Origin: Silvibacterium acidisoli
GTDB taxonomy: Bacteria > Acidobacteriota > Terriglobia > Terriglobales > Acidobacteriaceae
Direction: 5' to 3'
NCBI GenBank assembly: GCA_022870745.1
Contig: CP085323.1
Coordinates: 3,844,001 to 3,908,000 of the forward strand
DNA: 64,000 nt
Numbering within the stretch: the stretch's first letter is position 1; each line of letters opens with the position of its first letter. The notes under the pieces were generated by a model. That model searched no databases. It was not told where the DNA came from and saw nothing but the letters and a program-made list of their open reading frames with translations. Below, in pieces: positions 35,223-44,357 of the stretch. The position numbers were made by a program, and so were the translations under genes.

Positions 35223-35954
35223 ATGGGCAAGCTGGATGGCAAGGTAGCGGTTCTGACAGGTGCAACTTCGGGCATGGCGCTGGCTTCGGCAAAGCTGCTG
35301 GTTGAGGAGGGTGCGTACGTCTTCATCACCGGACGCCGCAAGGAGAAGCTCGACGAGGCGGTCAAGGTTATCGGAAAGAATGTGACGGCGGTTCAGGGCG
35401 ATGCAGCAAACCTGGCCGATCTCGATCGTCTCTACGAGACGGTCAAGCGCGAGAAGGGGAAGATCGATATTCTCTTCGCCAGCGCGGGACAGGGCGAGTT
35501 TGCAAAGATCGACGATGTAACCGAAGAGCACTTCGACCAGATCTTCGGCCTGAACGTACGCGGCACGGTGTTCACGGTCAAGAAAGCGCTTCCGCTGTTC
35601 AGCCGTGGCGGCGCGATTATCCTGAACGGATCGATCGCGGGCATCAAGGGCTTTGAGAACTTCGGCATTTACAGTGCCAGCAAGGCGGCAGTTCGCTCGC
35701 TCGCCAGGGTGTGGGTGCAGGATCTGAAGGATCGCGACATCCGCGTGAACGTGTTGAGCCCTGGCCCCATCGATACGCCGGTTCTCGACCCTCTCGGTCC
35801 AGAGGCGAAGGAGTATTTCAAATCGCAGGTTCCGCGCGGTGAAATCGGGCGGCCTGAGGAAATTGCCACGGCCGTGCTCTTCCTCGCTTCGAGCGATTCG
35901 AGCTTTGTGAATGGCGTAGAGCTGTTTGTGGATGGCGGCCTTGCGCAGATCTAA
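35223..35954 (+). CDS. Short-chain dehydrogenase/reductase
   Basis: 243 aa, classical SDR fold. The NAD(P) motif is TGATSGM-A rather than TGxxxGxG: the third Gly is Ala. Active site shows the Ser in LNGSIAGIKG and YSASK (Tyr/Lys); NVLSPGPIDTP follows. The role of the enzyme is not told by sequence: quinone, aldehyde or alcohol substrates are possible. Its expression is probably set by the divergent ArsR protein through the palindrome at 35126-35152. ATG with GGAGCAGGACA upstream. Followed by a good terminator. Confidence 0.9.
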   Translation: MGKLDGKVAVLTGATSGMALASAKLLVEEGAYVFITGRRKEKLDEAVKVIGKNVTAVQGDAANLADLDRLYETVKREKGKIDILFASAGQGEFAKIDDVTEEHFDQIFGLNVRGTVFTVKKALPLFSRGGAIILNGSIAGIKGFENFGIYSASKAAVRSLARVWVQDLKDRDIRVNVLSPGPIDTPVLDPLGPEAKEYFKSQVPRGEIGRPEEIATAVLFLASSDSSFVNGVELFVDGGLAQI

Positions 35955-35975
35955 CCCTTCCCGATAGCGGGACGG

Positions 35976-36014
35976 AAAACGGGCAGGCGCGAAAGATGCG
36001 TCTGCCCGTTTTTT
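35976..36014 (+). terminator. Terminator after the SDR gene
   Basis: AAAACGGGCAG and CTGCCCGTTTTTT pair around a 15-base loop, with a U-run. It lies between convergent genes (SDR and the PAS-GGDEF-EAL protein) and could work both ways. Confidence 0.85.
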
Positions 36015-36027
36015 ATGGTCTGCGTTC

Positions 36028-38442
36028 TCAGGCGTGAATCGTACCGCGTTGAATCAGGTCGGGGATGCGATCTGCCGGAACAGGGCGGGAAAACAGGTAG
36101 CCCTGGATCAGGTTGCAGCCGAGCGATGCCAGGATGGAGAGCTGCTCTGCCGTCTCGACGCCCTCGGCCACGACCTGCATGTTGAGAGCATGCGCCATGC
36201 CGATGATGGCCTTGATCATGGGCAGGGTGCTTACCGATTGCTCGAATCCATGAATGAAGGCCTGGTCGATCTTCAGATTGGAAATAGGCATCTGGTGCAG
36301 GCGCGCCAGGGATGAGTAGCCGGTTCCGAAATCGTCGATGGACATGTGGATGCCCATGGAGTGCAGCATGCGCATTTCGTTAGCTGCCTCGGCGATGTTG
36401 TTGAGGACCGCCGACTCGGTGAGCTCGATGTGGATGAGCTCATGGCGGATGTCGTATTTATCGAGGGTCGCGAGGATCTTCTGCGCGAAATTGGAGAGCC
36501 GGAACTGCAGCGCGGAGATGTTGATCGCGACCGGAACGACCTTCACTCCATGCTTCTCCCAGGAATTCAATTGCTGGCAGGCGTGCTCGAAGACCCACTG
36601 TCCCAGGGGAATGATCAGTCCGGACTCTTCTGCGACAGGAATGAATTCGGCGGGGCTGATCTGGCCGAGCTCGGGGTGGTTCATGACGAGCAGGGCTTCG
36701 AGTGAATTCACCTGGCCATCGGGGAGGCAGATGGGCTGGTAGTGCAGGGCGAACCTGTTCTGCGCGAGCATGTCGCGGATGCCCTGTTCGAGCCGCAGCC
36801 TGTACTTCGATCCGTCCCTTTCATCGCTGGAGTGATGGCAAATCAAATTGTTGCCGAGCTTTCGCGAGCGAAGTGCCGCATGCCACGCATTCTGACGAAG
36901 GACGGTTGAGTCTGTTCCATCTTCGGGATAAACGGTGACGCCGATGGAGAGATTGAGGCGGATGCTGTAATCGCCTGCCTGTACCGGTTCTGTGAGATCG
37001 CCCAGCAACTGATTGGCCCACTTGTCGGCCCACTTCGGACTGGCGAGACCGCGAAGCAGAACACTGAAGCCATACTCTGTCGAGCGCGCCATGATGTCCG
37101 ATGCCCTGAGATTTTCCCGGATGCGTCCGGCGATGATCTGCAGACAGCGGTCTCCCACATTCTCGCCATAGGTATCGCTTACATTGCGAAAGCGGTCGAT
37201 GTTGATTTTGACCAGGGCGATCATCTCGAGGTATCTGGAGGCCTCCTGCAGGATGCGATCCATCTCTGCATGAAAGCCGGTGCGGTTGAGCAACTGGGTC
37301 AGCGGATCGTGCGTGGCCTGATAGTGCAGCCTTTCGATCAGCTGATTCCGCTCCGTGACATCGGTTCCTATGATCAGCCTGGTTGGCCTTCCGTTGAGAT
37401 TGAGGATTCGCGCCTCTCCGTCCATGGGAAAGGTGCTGCCATCTTTGCGCAGATGCAGAGAGGAGCGAATCAGGGAAGATTTTCTGCCGATGACCACAGC
37501 GTGGGCGCCGTCACGCCTTTCAGGAGCGATGATGTCGCCTACCGAGAGAGCGAGAAACTCGGGGATGGTGTATCCGTGAGTGTGGGCGCCGGCTTCGTTG
37601 ACGTTTGTGAATGACTGGGTCGCCTGATCGATTGTCCACATCATGTGCGGGCTTCCATCGAAGAGTGTCCGGTAGTCTTCGCGCAGTTGAACCGCGCTCC
37701 GGGTGTCGGACTGGATGATGATCAACAGCATCCCGATAAAGACCATCAACTCGCCGGCCATACTGGCGTGCGTTACAAAAACGTTGAGCTGGAAATAGAA
37801 TTCCAGCACGACGAGCGAGGCGGACCAGAGCGCGGAACCGGCCATGACGAGGCTCGAGCCACCGCGTAAGGCGGGATAGTTCCACAGGAAAAGGACGCCG
37901 TTCAGCAGCAGCAACTCCGCGGGCAGGATGCTTACAAGCCTGTCCTGTTGTGTGCTGGTTGCCGTGACCAGAATCCAGAAGCTGACGAATGCGAGGGTTA
38001 CGAGAAGAATGATCGTAGCGGAACGAGCTCCTCTGAAATGCCGGAGCAGGAAGAACGCTATAGCCGAATGAGACGCCAGGATGCAGAGATAGATCGGCCA
38101 CTTCGATCCGTTCGTTATGTAGAGCAAGACCAGGGAGAGGATCTGGGGCCCGGCGATGAGCAGCGCGCCATAGCGGATAGAAAACGAATCCTTGCGCAGG
38201 GCCGGCGATGAGATAGCAAAAGCGGCAGCCGCAGAGGTGATAAGCGTTGCGGTCAGGCAAGGGCTCATCCTCTGAGAAAGGAAGCCGGTTGGCAAGAATC
38301 TTAATAATCCTGCGCTGCCTAAGAGCAACCATCCCGCGATCCAAGTGTAGAGACGCCTGTCATCTCGATGAAGAGATAAAAAACATAGTACGGATGCGAA
38401 GAATAGCGGCGCGAGTGGATATTGGGACAGTGCGCTCAACAA
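36028..38442 (-). CDS. Membrane PAS-GGDEF-EAL protein
   Basis: 804 aa. Seven or more N-terminal helices (1-230), PAS domain (about 255-370), GGDEF-like domain (about 385-545), EAL domain (about 555-800). The GGDEF motif is lost: the place reads STEYGF, so cyclase activity is unlikely. The EAL domain is intact: LEALLVMNHPELG, ELTESAVLNN, SIDDFGTGYSSLARLHQM, KIDQAF and AEGVETAEQLSILASLGC. A c-di-GMP phosphodiesterase is therefore inferred. Starts at one of two adjacent TTG codons (38442 or 38439) after GAGGT; no ATG is suitable. Confidence 0.9.
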   Translation of the reverse strand: MLSALSQYPLAPLFFASVLCFLSLHRDDRRLYTWIAGWLLLGSAGLLRFLPTGFLSQRMSPCLTATLITSAAAAFAISSPALRKDSFSIRYGALLIAGPQILSLVLLYITNGSKWPIYLCILASHSAIAFFLLRHFRGARSATIILLVTLAFVSFWILVTATSTQQDRLVSILPAELLLLNGVLFLWNYPALRGGSSLVMAGSALWSASLVVLEFYFQLNVFVTHASMAGELMVFIGMLLIIIQSDTRSAVQLREDYRTLFDGSPHMMWTIDQATQSFTNVNEAGAHTHGYTIPEFLALSVGDIIAPERRDGAHAVVIGRKSSLIRSSLHLRKDGSTFPMDGEARILNLNGRPTRLIIGTDVTERNQLIERLHYQATHDPLTQLLNRTGFHAEMDRILQEASRYLEMIALVKINIDRFRNVSDTYGENVGDRCLQIIAGRIRENLRASDIMARSTEYGFSVLLRGLASPKWADKWANQLLGDLTEPVQAGDYSIRLNLSIGVTVYPEDGTDSTVLRQNAWHAALRSRKLGNNLICHHSSDERDGSKYRLRLEQGIRDMLAQNRFALHYQPICLPDGQVNSLEALLVMNHPELGQISPAEFIPVAEESGLIIPLGQWVFEHACQQLNSWEKHGVKVVPVAINISALQFRLSNFAQKILATLDKYDIRHELIHIELTESAVLNNIAEAANEMRMLHSMGIHMSIDDFGTGYSSLARLHQMPISNLKIDQAFIHGFEQSVSTLPMIKAIIGMAHALNMQVVAEGVETAEQLSILASLGCNLIQGYLFSRPVPADRIPDLIQRGTIHA

Positions 38443-38697
38443 TCTACCTCATATGAATCCGAAGACTCATAAATAAAATCATAGCGGCATGGATTGTAGT
38501 CAGGTCAACGAAGAATTCCCCTCAGTTGGGTAGCTTTCCATTTTCTAGTTGATGACTTGAAATTAGTTTGGCTTATTAGTTCATTTCGGAACATACCGCT
38601 GCTTTCGAGTCTAGTTTCGAAAGGGAGGATGTACGAGAAGACGAACAGAGCAGCCCCGTAGTTGCAGGTGACTTCTATGCATGCCAATGGTAACCGT

Positions 38698-40581
38698 CTA
38701 GCTGTGGGCCTTTATCTTTACTTTACTACCCAGCCAGGCATCGCGAAATTGCTTCTGGTTTGCCGTCAATGTGCCTCCGGTGGACTCTATGGGAATAAGT
38801 TCGAATCCGGGAGTAGTTGTTAGGGTAGCTAATGCCTTTACCTGCTGACCGCGGCGCAGGAAGACAAGTTCCACCTTATCGCCAACCTGGTGTGAAGCAA
38901 GTGCTTTCAATAGAACGTCAGGTGTCGGGATAGGTGTGCCTGCGACCGAGATAAGTTCGTCGTCAAGATCGAGTCCTGCTTCATATGCTGGAGAACCAAT
39001 CATAGTTGACCGGGTTACGCGTACTCCGTGTTCGCTTTTTTCCAGTCGAATATCGCCGAGGCTTGCTGGAGAAGAGAGTCTGCGCAGTACAAATCCTGCC
39101 TTGAGAAACAGTCCCGCGTAGTTCAGCTTTTCGGTGCCTTCTATGTAGCGGTGAACGAAGTCCGCTGCGAATTGCGGGTCGCCGGAGACGGCGGCCAGCT
39201 GCTTCTGCACATCGGCGATGTTGTACGGATGGCCAACCAGCCCGGGAGCGGGTCCGCCGGGCTTGCCGTAGCTGCGCCACATGGCGCGCATGAAGTCATC
39301 GAGCGTTATGCGTGAGTTCGAGCGCGCGCGCAGTTCCAGGTCGAGTCCGAGCGCAATGACTTCGCCGTAGATGTAATAGGAGACGAAGTCGTTGTTCCAG
39401 TAAGTGGGAAACAGGTCGCTGCTGCCATCGACGAAGGGCGCGAGGCGGCTCATATCCATGGCAGAGCGGTAGCTGCTGCCCGGCGTATCGAGTACGTAGC
39501 TGAGGTCGTGTGCGAATCCATTCATTCCGTCCGGCTGCGTGGTAATGCCGCTGCGAAGCATGGCGAGATTGCCGTAGTACTGGGTGAAGCCTTCAGCGAT
39601 GAACATTTCGCCGGACATGTTTACGTCGCGGAAGTTGAAGGGTTCGAGGCCTTCAGGACGGATACGTTCGACATTCCAGTTATGAAAGAACTCATGCGCC
39701 ACGGTGGAGAGCGAAAGCTTGTGCCCGGTCATCACCGTGCTGTTGCGGTGTTCCATGCCGTCGCCACCGTCCCAGGGCAGCGCATCGGCGAGAAAGGTAT
39801 AGTAGCCGGGCTCATAGTCGGGCAACTCTCCGAAGACGGCCTGTTCTTCGAGGACGAGCTTGTGTGCTCCGGCTACATAGTCGTTGAACTCGGCGTCGGT
39901 TGCCTGTGAGTGTGCGACGACGCGGATGGTCTGCGCCTTTCCACCTGCGGCGATTGCCGGGACCTGGAAGGTGCTCATGGCGAAGTGGCTCAGCTCGGCT
40001 GGGCTGTCCATCAGGTACTGAAGGTTGGGCGCGGTGAAGGTGCTGGCGTCCGTGGTGGGATAGAGCTGCGTTGCAATCTTCCAGTCGCTGCCCGGCGGCA
40101 GCGCGAAGGTGATGCGTACGGGGCTGTCGTCGAGGCCGTGGGCCCACATCACTGTTGCGGGAAAGTTGATGTGTGCATGCGTGGTGTCGATTGCGAAGAA
40201 GGTTCCATCGACCTTGTCTCCGAAGAGGCGATAGGTTACATGCACGGTGCCGTGATGCCCGGCCACAGTCCATGACCTTGGATCGGGGCGCGATACCTGC
40301 AGCGGCTTTTTGTCACCGTCAGTGAACTTTTCTTCGAATACGTTCGAGGCGAACTCGAAGGCGGCGTAACGCCCCGGCGATGACCGGCTCATCTGCACTT
40401 CCAGAGGACGCGGCGGCAGATGCTCGAAGGTCGCCTCGACCTGCATGACGTGATGTACGGCATCGGGAAACGAGAAGCGATAGGCAACGGTCGGCGATGA
40501 CTCCGCGGAGGCGGACAGCGCCATGGCGGCGAGGGCGGACAGGGCGCAGAGAAGAAGACGGCTGGTGGTCAGGGCTCTCAC
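38698..40581 (-). CDS. M61-family peptidase with PDZ domain
   Basis: 627 aa, signal peptide (LLLCALSALAAMALSASAE). The zinc motif HEFFHNW (His296, Glu297, His300) with the later Glu of the catalytic centre places it in peptidase family M61 (glycyl aminopeptidase group). A PDZ domain near the C-terminus (about 505-590; VRVTRSTMIGSPAYEAGLDL) binds peptide tails. Start is GTG at 40581. It acts in the periplasm or outside. It is followed on the same strand by nothing; upstream it is 18 bases after the stop of the PAS kinase, so the two may be one transcript. Confidence 0.93.
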   Translation of the reverse strand: MRALTTSRLLLCALSALAAMALSASAESSPTVAYRFSFPDAVHHVMQVEATFEHLPPRPLEVQMSRSSPGRYAAFEFASNVFEEKFTDGDKKPLQVSRPDPRSWTVAGHHGTVHVTYRLFGDKVDGTFFAIDTTHAHINFPATVMWAHGLDDSPVRITFALPPGSDWKIATQLYPTTDASTFTAPNLQYLMDSPAELSHFAMSTFQVPAIAAGGKAQTIRVVAHSQATDAEFNDYVAGAHKLVLEEQAVFGELPDYEPGYYTFLADALPWDGGDGMEHRNSTVMTGHKLSLSTVAHEFFHNWNVERIRPEGLEPFNFRDVNMSGEMFIAEGFTQYYGNLAMLRSGITTQPDGMNGFAHDLSYVLDTPGSSYRSAMDMSRLAPFVDGSSDLFPTYWNNDFVSYYIYGEVIALGLDLELRARSNSRITLDDFMRAMWRSYGKPGGPAPGLVGHPYNIADVQKQLAAVSGDPQFAADFVHRYIEGTEKLNYAGLFLKAGFVLRRLSSPASLGDIRLEKSEHGVRVTRSTMIGSPAYEAGLDLDDELISVAGTPIPTPDVLLKALASHQVGDKVELVFLRRGQQVKALATLTTTPGFELIPIESTGGTLTANQKQFRDAWLGSKVKIKAHS

Positions 40582-40599
40582 GATGAGCCCATCTTATAT

Positions 40600-42171
40600 T
40601 CAGGAGGCCCGAGTTTCGAAGGGAAGAAACAGGGTGAAGACGGTGCCGGACCGGCTCCGGCTGACTGAGCTTTTCACCCGCAGCCTGCCGCGATGGCGCT
40701 CGACGATTTCGTGGCTGATCCAAAGGCCGAGGCCCGTACCGTTGATGCCTTTGGTCGTGAAAAAGGGCTGAAAGATCTGGCGAAGGGTAAGCCGCTCGAT
40801 GCCTGTGCCTGTATCGGCTACGGTGAGGCGAACGCCGCGGCGGCCGGTGATCCGGTCAGTGGCTTCGCAGGCGCGGAGATAGAGGGAGCCTCCGCCCTTC
40901 ATCGCATCGATGGAGTTACCGATGAGATTGTTGACGACCTGGCGGATCTCTCCGTCGAGGCAGGTGACCGGTGCGGTTTCGCGGTAGCGCGTACGCACTC
41001 GGATGTAGGCGTTGTGCAGGCGTCCCTGGTAGATGCGGGCGGAGTCTTCGAAGACGTCGCGAGGATTGACCGCAACGGGTGTCGAAAGCTGCTTGTGAAA
41101 GCGCAGCGTCTGGTTGGCGATTACGGCGATACGGCGCAGTTCGATCTCGGCGGTGTCGAGGTATCCGATTACGGAGGGGTCCTGCGTGGCGAGCTTCGAG
41201 AGATAGAGCAGGTTCGTCACCGACTCGAGAGGATTGTTGATCTCGTGGGCTATGGTGCTGGCCAGCTTGCCTACCGCGACCAGCTTCTCGGTCTGGCGCA
41301 GTGCGGACTCCACCTGCTTATGCGCCGAGGTATCGGTGGCAGCACCAAACCAGCCGGTGATGTCTCCGAAGTCGTCGAGGATGGGGATAGCGCGCGAGAA
41401 TGTCCAGCCGAGGCTTCCGTCGGCCCGCAGCACGCGATGCTCGAACTCGAAGAGACCCTTCTGGTCGATAGCCTGTTTGATTGCGGCGAGCACGCGAGGC
41501 TGGTCTTCCGGGTGAATATATTTCTTCAGCCAGTCCGGATCGGGTATTTCGGTATTGCTGAGGAAGTTGCGGCCTTCGAGCTGATACATCAGCTTCCAGT
41601 CAGCGCTCATGCGGTAGAACACGTCGCTGGTGGCGCTGGTGAAGGCGCGCAGCAGCTCCTCGCTCTGGCGATGGGAGGCCTCGGCCACGCGCGCGAGCAC
41701 GGTCGAGGTGGTGTCCTGGGCTACGTCGAGCACACCTAAGATTGCGCCTTCATGATCGATGAGCGGGCTGTAGCTGTACGTCCAGTAATGCTCTTCGAGT
41801 TTTCCGTTCTTGAGCAGAGGCAGACGGAAGTCAATCTCGCGGATGATGCTGCCTTGTTCCGCGACCGCCCTGATTTGCGGCCCGATCACCTCCCATGCCT
41901 CGCTCCAGACTGTTTCCGCCGGCTGGCCGAGGGACAGGGGATGCTTGATGCTTAGAGCGGGGACCATCGCATCGTTATAGATACAAATGAACTCGGGGCC
42001 CCAGAAGATCTGCATGGGGAGCGGGGCATTCAGAATCATATTGACGGTATTCAGAAGGATGGGCGGCCAGTCTTCGATCGCACCGAGGGGCGTCCCGGAC
42101 CAGTCCATTGTGCGCACGAGGTCTGCTGTGCCACCTTCTCCTCGTACTCTCAATACCTCGGTCCCCACCAA
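40600..42171 (-). CDS. PAS-PAS sensor histidine kinase (second)
   Basis: 523 aa, soluble. N-terminal region (WSGTPLGAIEDWPP, then NDAMVPALSIKHPLSLG) is the type of PAS domain often found at the start of soil-bacterial sensor kinases, then a second PAS (about 170-290; RAFTSATSDVFYRMSADWKL). H-box TIAHEINNPLESVTNLLYLS, N-box VVNNLIGNSIDAM, G1 DTGTGI, G2 GTGLGLW. It matches the first kinase closely in the kinase core. No response regulator is near. Start TTG at 42171 (AGGAG five bases before), with GTG one codon later. The M61 peptidase gene follows. Confidence 0.92.
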   Translation of the reverse strand: MVGTEVLRVRGEGGTADLVRTMDWSGTPLGAIEDWPPILLNTVNMILNAPLPMQIFWGPEFICIYNDAMVPALSIKHPLSLGQPAETVWSEAWEVIGPQIRAVAEQGSIIREIDFRLPLLKNGKLEEHYWTYSYSPLIDHEGAILGVLDVAQDTTSTVLARVAEASHRQSEELLRAFTSATSDVFYRMSADWKLMYQLEGRNFLSNTEIPDPDWLKKYIHPEDQPRVLAAIKQAIDQKGLFEFEHRVLRADGSLGWTFSRAIPILDDFGDITGWFGAATDTSAHKQVESALRQTEKLVAVGKLASTIAHEINNPLESVTNLLYLSKLATQDPSVIGYLDTAEIELRRIAVIANQTLRFHKQLSTPVAVNPRDVFEDSARIYQGRLHNAYIRVRTRYRETAPVTCLDGEIRQVVNNLIGNSIDAMKGGGSLYLRACEATDRITGRRGVRLTVADTGTGIERLTLRQIFQPFFTTKGINGTGLGLWISHEIVERHRGRLRVKSSVSRSRSGTVFTLFLPFETRAS

Positions 42172-42249
42172 CGACTCTCCTGCCGCAACCTGCGGATTCT
42201 GATCCTGCTGCCAAATCTTCGGAGTGACGCCGAAGTCGCAGCCAAGGAA

Positions 42250-43281
42250 TTAGATGCGGAAAGTCGACAATGTCTTTTGAATCAGAGGCGAAGGTGCTGC
42301 AAGTTTATCCTCTTCCGCGCTGGCAACCAAGGGGAATTGCGAGGAATCCGATTCACGCCCGCAGGGTATTCCTAGGGTCGTGCGGCGTTGTCCGTAGAGG
42401 CGAGGCGAGAGGCCCATCACGCGCTTGAAAGCGGTACTGAAGGCGCTTTCGGATTCGTAACCGAGAGACAGGGAAATAGCGGAGATGGTGTCTCCGGAGT
42501 TTGCCAGCCGGTCGGCCGCGACCAGCATGCGCCAACGGGTGAGGTAGTCCATGGGAGATACGCCGACGATCTCCTTGAAGCGGAAAGCGAAGGCGGAGCG
42601 GGACATGTTCGCGCGCTCGGCCAGTTGCTGGAGCGTCCAGCGGCGGGCCGGTTCGCTGTGGATGGCGGCGATGGCTGCGCTGATCTGCTGGTCGGCAAGA
42701 GCGAGAAACCAGCCCGTGCCTCCACGCGGGGCCTCGGCGAGATGGAGGCGCAGGGCCTGCACCAGCATCATCTGCGCGAGGTGCTCGACGACCAGTGATC
42801 CGCCGGGCTGGGGATTGCGCAGCTCCTCCATCATCTTCTCGAGCGACCAGCGCATGGCGGCGCGCTCCTGTTGCCCGGATAAGTGGATGACAGGCGGCAT
42901 GCCGTTCAGCAGGATGCTGGAATCACCGGAGAGCGCGAAGTGACCGCCGAGTCCGAAGCTGGTGCCGCCTCCGTTGATGGTTGCAATGGCGCCATCCAGC
43001 GGAGGCCGGAAGAGGCTTAAGGCATCGACTGGTGGCAGCGAAAGATCGGACGCAAGACGGAACTTCGTTCCGGAGAAGAGCATGAAGCAGTCGCCGGCAA
43101 CGATGCGCATGGGGTTGGGTATGCCTTCGACTTCAAGCCAGCACTCGCCAGAGACAAGGACGTAGCACTTGATGCCGTCGTAGTGCTTGAATTCGATCGA
43201 AAAGTCGCCACCGATGTCGAAGCCGCCCGAGGTGTAGCTGCGCAGCTTGAGAAGGGACAGGACTGAGGAAAGAGGATCCAT
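42250..43281 (-). CDS. AraC-type regulator with cupin sensor domain
   Basis: 343 aa. N-terminal half is a cupin-like ligand-binding part (GDFSIEFKHYDGIKCYVLVSG, RIVAGDCFMLFSG); the C-terminal half has two helix-turn-helix units (WTLQQLAERANMSRSAFAFRFKEIVG and AISLSLGYESESAFSTAFKR). The second ends in GLSPRLYGQRR, the AraC signature. It is divergent from the epimerase gene 43404-44297, which is the most likely target. ATG start. Confidence 0.92.
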   Translation of the reverse strand: MDPLSSVLSLLKLRSYTSGGFDIGGDFSIEFKHYDGIKCYVLVSGECWLEVEGIPNPMRIVAGDCFMLFSGTKFRLASDLSLPPVDALSLFRPPLDGAIATINGGGTSFGLGGHFALSGDSSILLNGMPPVIHLSGQQERAAMRWSLEKMMEELRNPQPGGSLVVEHLAQMMLVQALRLHLAEAPRGGTGWFLALADQQISAAIAAIHSEPARRWTLQQLAERANMSRSAFAFRFKEIVGVSPMDYLTRWRMLVAADRLANSGDTISAISLSLGYESESAFSTAFKRVMGLSPRLYGQRRTTLGIPCGRESDSSQFPLVASAEEDKLAAPSPLIQKTLSTFRI

Positions 43282-43403
43282 CGGCCTATTGGACGATGGC
43301 CAAGGTAATCCGGATTCTGAAGCATAGAAGCTATTTCCGCGGCGGCCTATTGTTTGAAGCAGCAGAAAGGTTTCACAGACTGCGAAGGATGAAGGAGATT
43401 GAG

Positions 43404-44297
43404 ATGCGAGTATTTTTAACCGGCGCGACCGGTTTTATCGGCACAGCACTGATTCCGGAACTGGTGGGCGCGGGGCACACGGTTGTGGGACTTACCCGCT
43501 CCGATGCCGGCGCTGCGTCGCTCGATCAGGCAGGAGTCGAGGTGCATCGTGGAGATATTTACGATCTTGACAGCATAAAGGCCGGTGCGGAGAGGGCAGA
43601 CGCGGTGATTCACCTGGCATTCAACCATGACTTCTCGAAGTTCGCGGAAAACTGTGAGACCGATCGCCGCTTGATTGAGACTCTCGGCGAAGTGCTGGCA
43701 GGATCCGGCCGGCCGTTGATCGTGACCTCGGGCACGGGGTTGATTCAAGGCGCAAATGGGGCAGCGGCGACCGAGAACGATGCCCCGGTTTCGTCCGAGG
43801 TGTTTCCGCGCGCTGCCTCGGAGGAGGCAACACTGACGATCGCGGAGCGTGGATGCCGCGCGATGGTGGTGCGTCTGCCGCAGGTGCATGACACGAAGAA
43901 ACAGGGCCTGGTGAGCTACATTATCCCGGGTTTCCGCGAGAAAGGCGTGGTGGCGTACATCGGCGAAGGGAAAAATCGCTGGCCGGCAGGCGCGGTGAGC
44001 GATGTTGCCCGGCTGTACCGGCTGGTGCTCGAAAAGGGCAAGCCTGGAGGCAGATATCACGCGGTTGGGGAAGAGGGCGTTTCGACGAAGGCTATCTGCG
44101 AGGTTCTTGGCGCCGGGTTGAAGTTGCCGGTGGTTTCGATCACTCCGGAAGAAGCCCCGGCACACTTCGGCTGGATGGCTCACCTGGCGAGTGCGGATCT
44201 TCCGGCATCCAGCGCGATCACACGCGAGGAACTGGGCTGGGAGCCGGCTGGGCCGAGCATTCTTACCGACCTGAAGAATATGGACTACGCGCGATAA
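43404..44297 (+). CDS. NAD-dependent epimerase/dehydratase-family protein
   Basis: 297 aa, extended SDR. NAD-binding motif VFLTGATGFIGTALIPELVG. In place of the usual YxxxK there is a rather atypical middle (SGTGLIQG, PRAASEEATLTIAERGC), as in the NmrA-like/oxidoreductase branch. The ATG at 43404 is preceded by AAGGAG; upstream ATGs lie in a hydrophilic stretch that is not part of the family. Substrate unknown. Its divergent AraC gene probably controls it. A terminator follows. Confidence 0.88.
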   Translation: MRVFLTGATGFIGTALIPELVGAGHTVVGLTRSDAGAASLDQAGVEVHRGDIYDLDSIKAGAERADAVIHLAFNHDFSKFAENCETDRRLIETLGEVLAGSGRPLIVTSGTGLIQGANGAAATENDAPVSSEVFPRAASEEATLTIAERGCRAMVVRLPQVHDTKKQGLVSYIIPGFREKGVVAYIGEGKNRWPAGAVSDVARLYRLVLEKGKPGGRYHAVGEEGVSTKAICEVLGAGLKLPVVSITPEEAPAHFGWMAHLASADLPASSAITREELGWEPAGPSILTDLKNMDYAR

Positions 44298-44314
44298 GGG
44301 ATCGTTTCGCGGAA

Positions 44315-44350
44315 TGGCCGCCTGGATGCACAGGCGGCCGTTTTATTTTT
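44315..44350 (+). terminator. Terminator after the epimerase gene
   Basis: TGGCCGCCTG and CAGGCGGCCG pair around GATGCA, then TTTTATTTTT. It lies between convergent genes (epimerase and cutA). Confidence 0.88.
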
Positions 44351-44357
44351 CAGATGC

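Noticed and set aside
38505-38687. Possible 60-aa gene between the PAS-GGDEF-EAL and M61 genes
   Set aside because: AT-rich gap, no ribosome site and no sign of structure. Kept as promoter space.
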